From contig NZ_OEQH01000002.1 of assembly GCF_900240385.1 (NCBI RefSeq), forward strand, positions 62,001-126,000: DNA of 64,000 bases, given 5' to 3'. Shown here piece after piece: positions 60,966 to 64,000 of the stretch; position 1 is the first letter of the stretch, and the number at the start of each line of letters is the position of its first letter. Below the pieces are notes generated by a model. It did no database searches and was not told the DNA's origin. It was given only the letters and a program-made list of their open reading frames with translations. The DNA is from Clostridium minihomine. Its GTDB lineage: Bacteria > Bacillota > Clostridia > Oscillospirales > Acutalibacteraceae. The position numbers and the translations under genes are program-made.

Positions 60966-63401
60966 TTATCTTTCTATCTTTTTAACAGTTTCAACTTCTG
61001 TTTCTGTATTTTCTCTTGGCAATATCTCATCTTCTAAAAATTCTTCCTGTGTTCTTTCAAAAAGAATTTCTTCTGCAAATTCTGTAAACGGATTTTCTGA
61101 GGAAAGAGCCATTTGTCTGCCGGAAACTTCGCTCTCTATCCTTTTGGATACCAATTCCGAAATATTTTCTTTCGGAGAAACGTCCTGCTGCCTGAAAGCT
61201 TTCTGAAGCAATGGCTGTGAAAGCGATTCCTCTTCCGACCATTCCCGCATTTCCTCTGTTGGCGGTTCCATCAAATTGGCTTGTTCCGCACGCAGCCGGA
61301 ACCGGCCGATTTCCCGGTAAAGTCCGGTGGCTTGTTCCGACAAAGTTTCGCTGACTGCCGAACTTTTTTCGGCGGCAGCTGCATTGTTCTGCACCACAGA
61401 AGACACCGAAGTTAATCCCTGTGTAATTTGAAAAATTGCCTGCGCCTGATCCGAGGCCGCAGTATCTATTTTTTCCATCATTTCATCCATTTGGCTCGCT
61501 TGATGAGAAATGGCGTGCAAAATTTCGTTGGTTTCTCCTGCTAAGGCGGCTCCCCGCTGGACTTGTGCCGATGATTTTCGAATCAGTTCTTCCGTTTCTT
61601 TAGCCGCCTGCGCAGACTTTTCAGCCAAATCGCGCACCTCATTGGCCACCACTGCAAACCCCCGGCCTGCTTGTCCGGCATGGGCCGCTTCCACGGCGGC
61701 GTTTAATGCCAAGATATTTGTCTGAAAAGCAATATCCTCAATCATCCGGGTAATGTGAGAAATCTGTCCCGATGAAGTCTGAATTTCTTTCATAGCATCG
61801 GTTAAAGAGAGCATTTGCCCCACTCCCTCGGACACTTTTTGCTGTGTTTCCGCCACATAGCCAGATGCAATTTTTACACTGCCCGCGTTTTCGCTGGACT
61901 GTTGTGCTACCTGTTCCACCGCGGCAGAAAGCTGCTCAATGGCCTGTGCCTGCTGCGTTACCCCGTCAGCCAGTAACTGGGAAGCACCGGACATTTGAAA
62001 TGCCCCCTCACTGACCTGACCGGCAGAGGCTCCGATTCGGCAGAAGGCCCGGTTCAGAGAATCTGAAATATTTAACAACGCAGTCTGAATTGGGGCAAAA
62101 TCCCCTGCGTATTCATTTTCAATCTGCACCCGCAGGTCTCCACTGCCCATCTGCGCCAGTATCCGTGAAATTTCATCCACATAGGTGTGAATCACCAAGC
62201 TGGTTTGCCGAAATGTTTCGGACAACTCCCCAAATTCATCTTGTGTTTTTTGTTCAAACCCAATGTTCAGATTCCCGTTTTTCATTTCTTCTGCCAGTGC
62301 CATAACATCGCCCATTGGGGACAAGGCTTTTTTCAAAAGGAATACGATGCTAACTCCTAAAATTACAATCCCCAAAAAGGCCACTGCCAAAACAAGAAAT
62401 GTGATGTGTCTTGCGTCGGCCAAAGCTTCTTCGGTCTGCACCACAAAGGCACTGGTTAGGGTATTCTCCACTCCGCTGATTGCAATCGGCGAATGAATCT
62501 GATAAGAACGCCGGCCTGTTGCATCATCACTTCCTTCCCAAAACAACAGGCTTTCCGATTCATCGGGCAGTTTATACTCTGTTCCAATGATTTCCGGGTT
62601 CTCAGAATGTCCGATATAGGTTCCCTTACCTGTTAAGATATAGCTATAGGCGGTTTGATATCCCCCCCTATCAAAAGGGATTTGATTGATGGTGTCTACC
62701 AAAACATCGCAGTTAGCTACCCCCACAAACCGGCCGGAATCATCCAGAATCGGATTACTGATGCTGATGATCCATGCCTGTTTCCCATTGGACAGCTCCA
62801 CCGTATAAGGCTCGGTAATATAAGGTTTTTGGGTTTTCTTTGCCACCGCGTAATATTCCTGCTCACCGTATTGATCATAATCATTTTTAACCGTCATCAG
62901 CAAATTGCTGTCACTGCGAAAGGCATATGAAGACAGACCATACGGTGTTTTTTCAAAATAGCTGTTGGGTTCCCATGCAACATAGACGGAAAAAATCCGG
63001 TCATCCAGTAAAATTCCGGTGAGCATATCGTTTAAAAGCGGGCGCAGCTGCTCTTTTGTCAAATGCAGCTGTTCCAGCTTAGACATGGAAAGTGCTAACG
63101 AGCTGGAACGAATCTGCATGGCATCCAGATAACCCGAAACCAAATTCGCGTTGCGTTCTGCGAGATATTCCACATTCTTTTTGGTGCTGTTCACCATGAT
63201 TGCCGACAAATTCATATTCAGCACCGCGATTACCGCAGCCATTATTATTACAATGAGCAAAAGAACCTGTGCCGGCATCCGAAAAGCCAGCTGTTTGCTC
63301 CAGATTCTTTGGCGTTTCCCGGTTTGCTTTGGAATAAATGGTTTGATGATGTGTAGCACAATGTTTTTAAAGTTCACAAGCAAATCCCGCATCTTTTTCA
63401 T
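60966..63401 (-). CDS. Methyl-accepting chemotaxis protein with Cache sensor
   Basis: An 811-aa transducer. N-terminal basic tail, membrane segment 1 (about residues 40-60), a double Cache ligand domain (about 65-330) with W-E-P-N-S-Y-F and I-S-I-S-N-P-I-L-D, membrane segment 2 (about 335-357), HAMP, and a signalling domain with [10 protein letters not shown] at the hairpin tip. A Glu-rich tail of about 90 residues follows, without a clear CheR pentapeptide. It implies motility or type IV pilus control elsewhere in the genome. GGAG precedes the ATG. Confidence 0.94.
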   Translation of the reverse strand: MKKMRDLLVNFKNIVLHIIKPFIPKQTGKRQRIWSKQLAFRMPAQVLLLIVIIMAAVIAVLNMNLSAIMVNSTKKNVEYLAERNANLVSGYLDAMQIRSSSLALSMSKLEQLHLTKEQLRPLLNDMLTGILLDDRIFSVYVAWEPNSYFEKTPYGLSSYAFRSDSNLLMTVKNDYDQYGEQEYYAVAKKTQKPYITEPYTVELSNGKQAWIISISNPILDDSGRFVGVANCDVLVDTINQIPFDRGGYQTAYSYILTGKGTYIGHSENPEIIGTEYKLPDESESLLFWEGSDDATGRRSYQIHSPIAISGVENTLTSAFVVQTEEALADARHITFLVLAVAFLGIVILGVSIVFLLKKALSPMGDVMALAEEMKNGNLNIGFEQKTQDEFGELSETFRQTSLVIHTYVDEISRILAQMGSGDLRVQIENEYAGDFAPIQTALLNISDSLNRAFCRIGASAGQVSEGAFQMSGASQLLADGVTQQAQAIEQLSAAVEQVAQQSSENAGSVKIASGYVAETQQKVSEGVGQMLSLTDAMKEIQTSSGQISHITRMIEDIAFQTNILALNAAVEAAHAGQAGRGFAVVANEVRDLAEKSAQAAKETEELIRKSSAQVQRGAALAGETNEILHAISHQASQMDEMMEKIDTAASDQAQAIFQITQGLTSVSSVVQNNAAAAEKSSAVSETLSEQATGLYREIGRFRLRAEQANLMEPPTEEMREWSEEESLSQPLLQKAFRQQDVSPKENISELVSKRIESEVSGRQMALSSENPFTEFAEEILFERTQEEFLEDEILPRENTETEVETVKKIER

Positions 63402-63750
63402 TCCTTATCTCCATAGAATTTCTTCTAAATTCATCCTAGCAAACAGGGAATGAAGAATCAATCGTGGCAGCACCTGGGGCTAAAAATACGGGAAATGGCA
63501 GAAGTTTTGCAATATCAGCAAATTTGTTCTGGGAAAGATTACCTGTTGCTCGAAAGTACATTAATTTCGTGTTAATTTATTAGAAAACAGACACAAAAAG
63601 CCTTGGTGTCTCAATCCAGCCTCTTGTCAACATTTCTGTTTTCTCTTTTTGTCAAATCCTTATTTTCAATTTATTCTTATTTAGAAGATAAAAGTTTGGT
63701 AAAATAAGTTAAAATCAGTTAAAATGGGTGGCTATATTTCTGGGATCAAA
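63402..63750. other. Intergenic region upstream of chemoreceptor
   Basis: AT-rich, no gene. Short near-repeats AAGTTAAAAT and CAGTTAAAAT occur at 63707-63725. Confidence 0.4.
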
Positions 63751-63784
63751 AAAAGAGCCGGCGGCTTTTTTTGCCGGCTCTTTT
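63751..63784 (-). terminator. Terminator of DUF975 gene
   Basis: AAAAGAGCCGGC pairs with GCCGGCTCTTTT, with T-runs on both strands; it lies 24 bases after the stop at 63808. Confidence 0.9.
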
Positions 63785-63807
63785 CTGGTTCTATTATTTT
63801 TTAAGCA

Positions 63808-63999
63808 CTAATATACTTCCGGCCCTGCCTGTTCCGGCTCCACCCGTCTGTATTGCAGCGACTGGTAAAAGTTTATAACCGTCTGCATGATGTAAGGCTG
63901 CAGCCACAAACCGCCAATTCCACAAGTTAGAAGTGCCAAAAACGCCCAGCCGATAAAGCTCAAATAAAGAACGAAGAATTCTCCTTTGTGCCCGCGGGT
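63808..63999 (-). CDS. DUF975-family membrane protein, C-terminal part
   Basis: The last 63 codons of a gene entering from the right edge. The visible part, T-R-G-H-K-G-E-F-F-V-L-Y-L-S-F-I-G-W, a membrane segment with G-I-G-G-L-W-L-Q-P-Y, then V-I-N-F-Y, matches the C-terminal signature of DUF975 polytopic membrane proteins. The function is unknown. Confidence 0.75.
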   Translation of the reverse strand, partial: TRGHKGEFFVLYLSFIGWAFLALLTCGIGGLWLQPYIMQTVINFYQSLQYRRVEPEQAGPEVY

Positions 64000-64000
64000 T

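Overview
The window reads as chromosome from a spore-forming, mid-GC Clostridia-type Firmicute, most like the Oscillospiraceae (Ruminococcaceae). Reasons: strong AGGAGG ribosome sites with several TTG starts, T-box leaders on leuA and alaS, paired GlgC/GlgD subunits, SpoIID-like and SpoIIQ/M23-like sporulation proteins, a Bacillus-type LexA box, and consensus TTGACA/TATAAT promoters with 17-bp spacing. No species can be named from this.

Layout. 0-3 kb: 5' part of leuA behind a Leu T-box, a histidine phosphatase and an XRE regulator. 3-5 kb: an accessory patch with short tandem repeats, two tiny ribbon-helix-helix (RHH) regulators, two copies of a structured intergenic element and a 99-aa unknown protein, bounded by imperfect inverted repeats. 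5-12 kb: glycogen operon glgB-glgC-glgD-glgA ending in a membrane-anchored GH3 enzyme. 12-20 kb: gap, two membrane proteins, a SpoIID-type protein and a 1072-aa cysteine-free surface protein under a perfect promoter. 20-28 kb: MORN protein, trmL, then the glycolytic run pgk-tpiA-gpmI. 28-34 kb: serine hydrolase, cinA, thiI, nifS/iscS and a Fur-family regulator. 34-40 kb: two-component system with a secreted target candidate, lexA with an SOS box, a candidate small RNA, an M23 peptidase and an SDR enzyme. 40-47 kb: second accessory stretch holding another RHH/structured-element/unknown-protein module, a cupin, a 64-bp perfect palindrome, a tRNA 3'-end scar, a decayed and an intact SBBP beta-propeller gene, and a C1q/BclA-like jelly-roll gene. 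47-58 kb: tRNA-Leu(GAG), then rnmV, holA, comEC, a phosphoribosyltransferase, HIT protein, alaS with T-box, and a class B PBP. 58-64 kb: cold-shock protein, ferritin-like protein, XRE regulator, SLOG protein, a large chemoreceptor and the end of a DUF975 membrane protein.

The most unusual thing here is a module seen at two loci (about 3.5-4.6 kb and 40.7-41.4 kb): a small autoregulated RHH protein, a conserved element of about 120 nt with compensatory base changes in two stems, and a small protein of unknown function starting M-I-x-R-Q-L-K. The first locus carries a tandem second RHH plus element. Each RHH promoter has its own inverted-repeat operator, with the same geometry but different sequence. 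I know of no described system matching this, but could not search for one. Also notable are the leuA T-box (specifier CTC) and its cognate tRNA-Leu(GAG) in the same window, a candidate sRNA with C-rich anti-Shine-Dalgarno motifs, and a ComEC whose C-terminal metallo-beta-lactamase-like domain has lost its metal motif.
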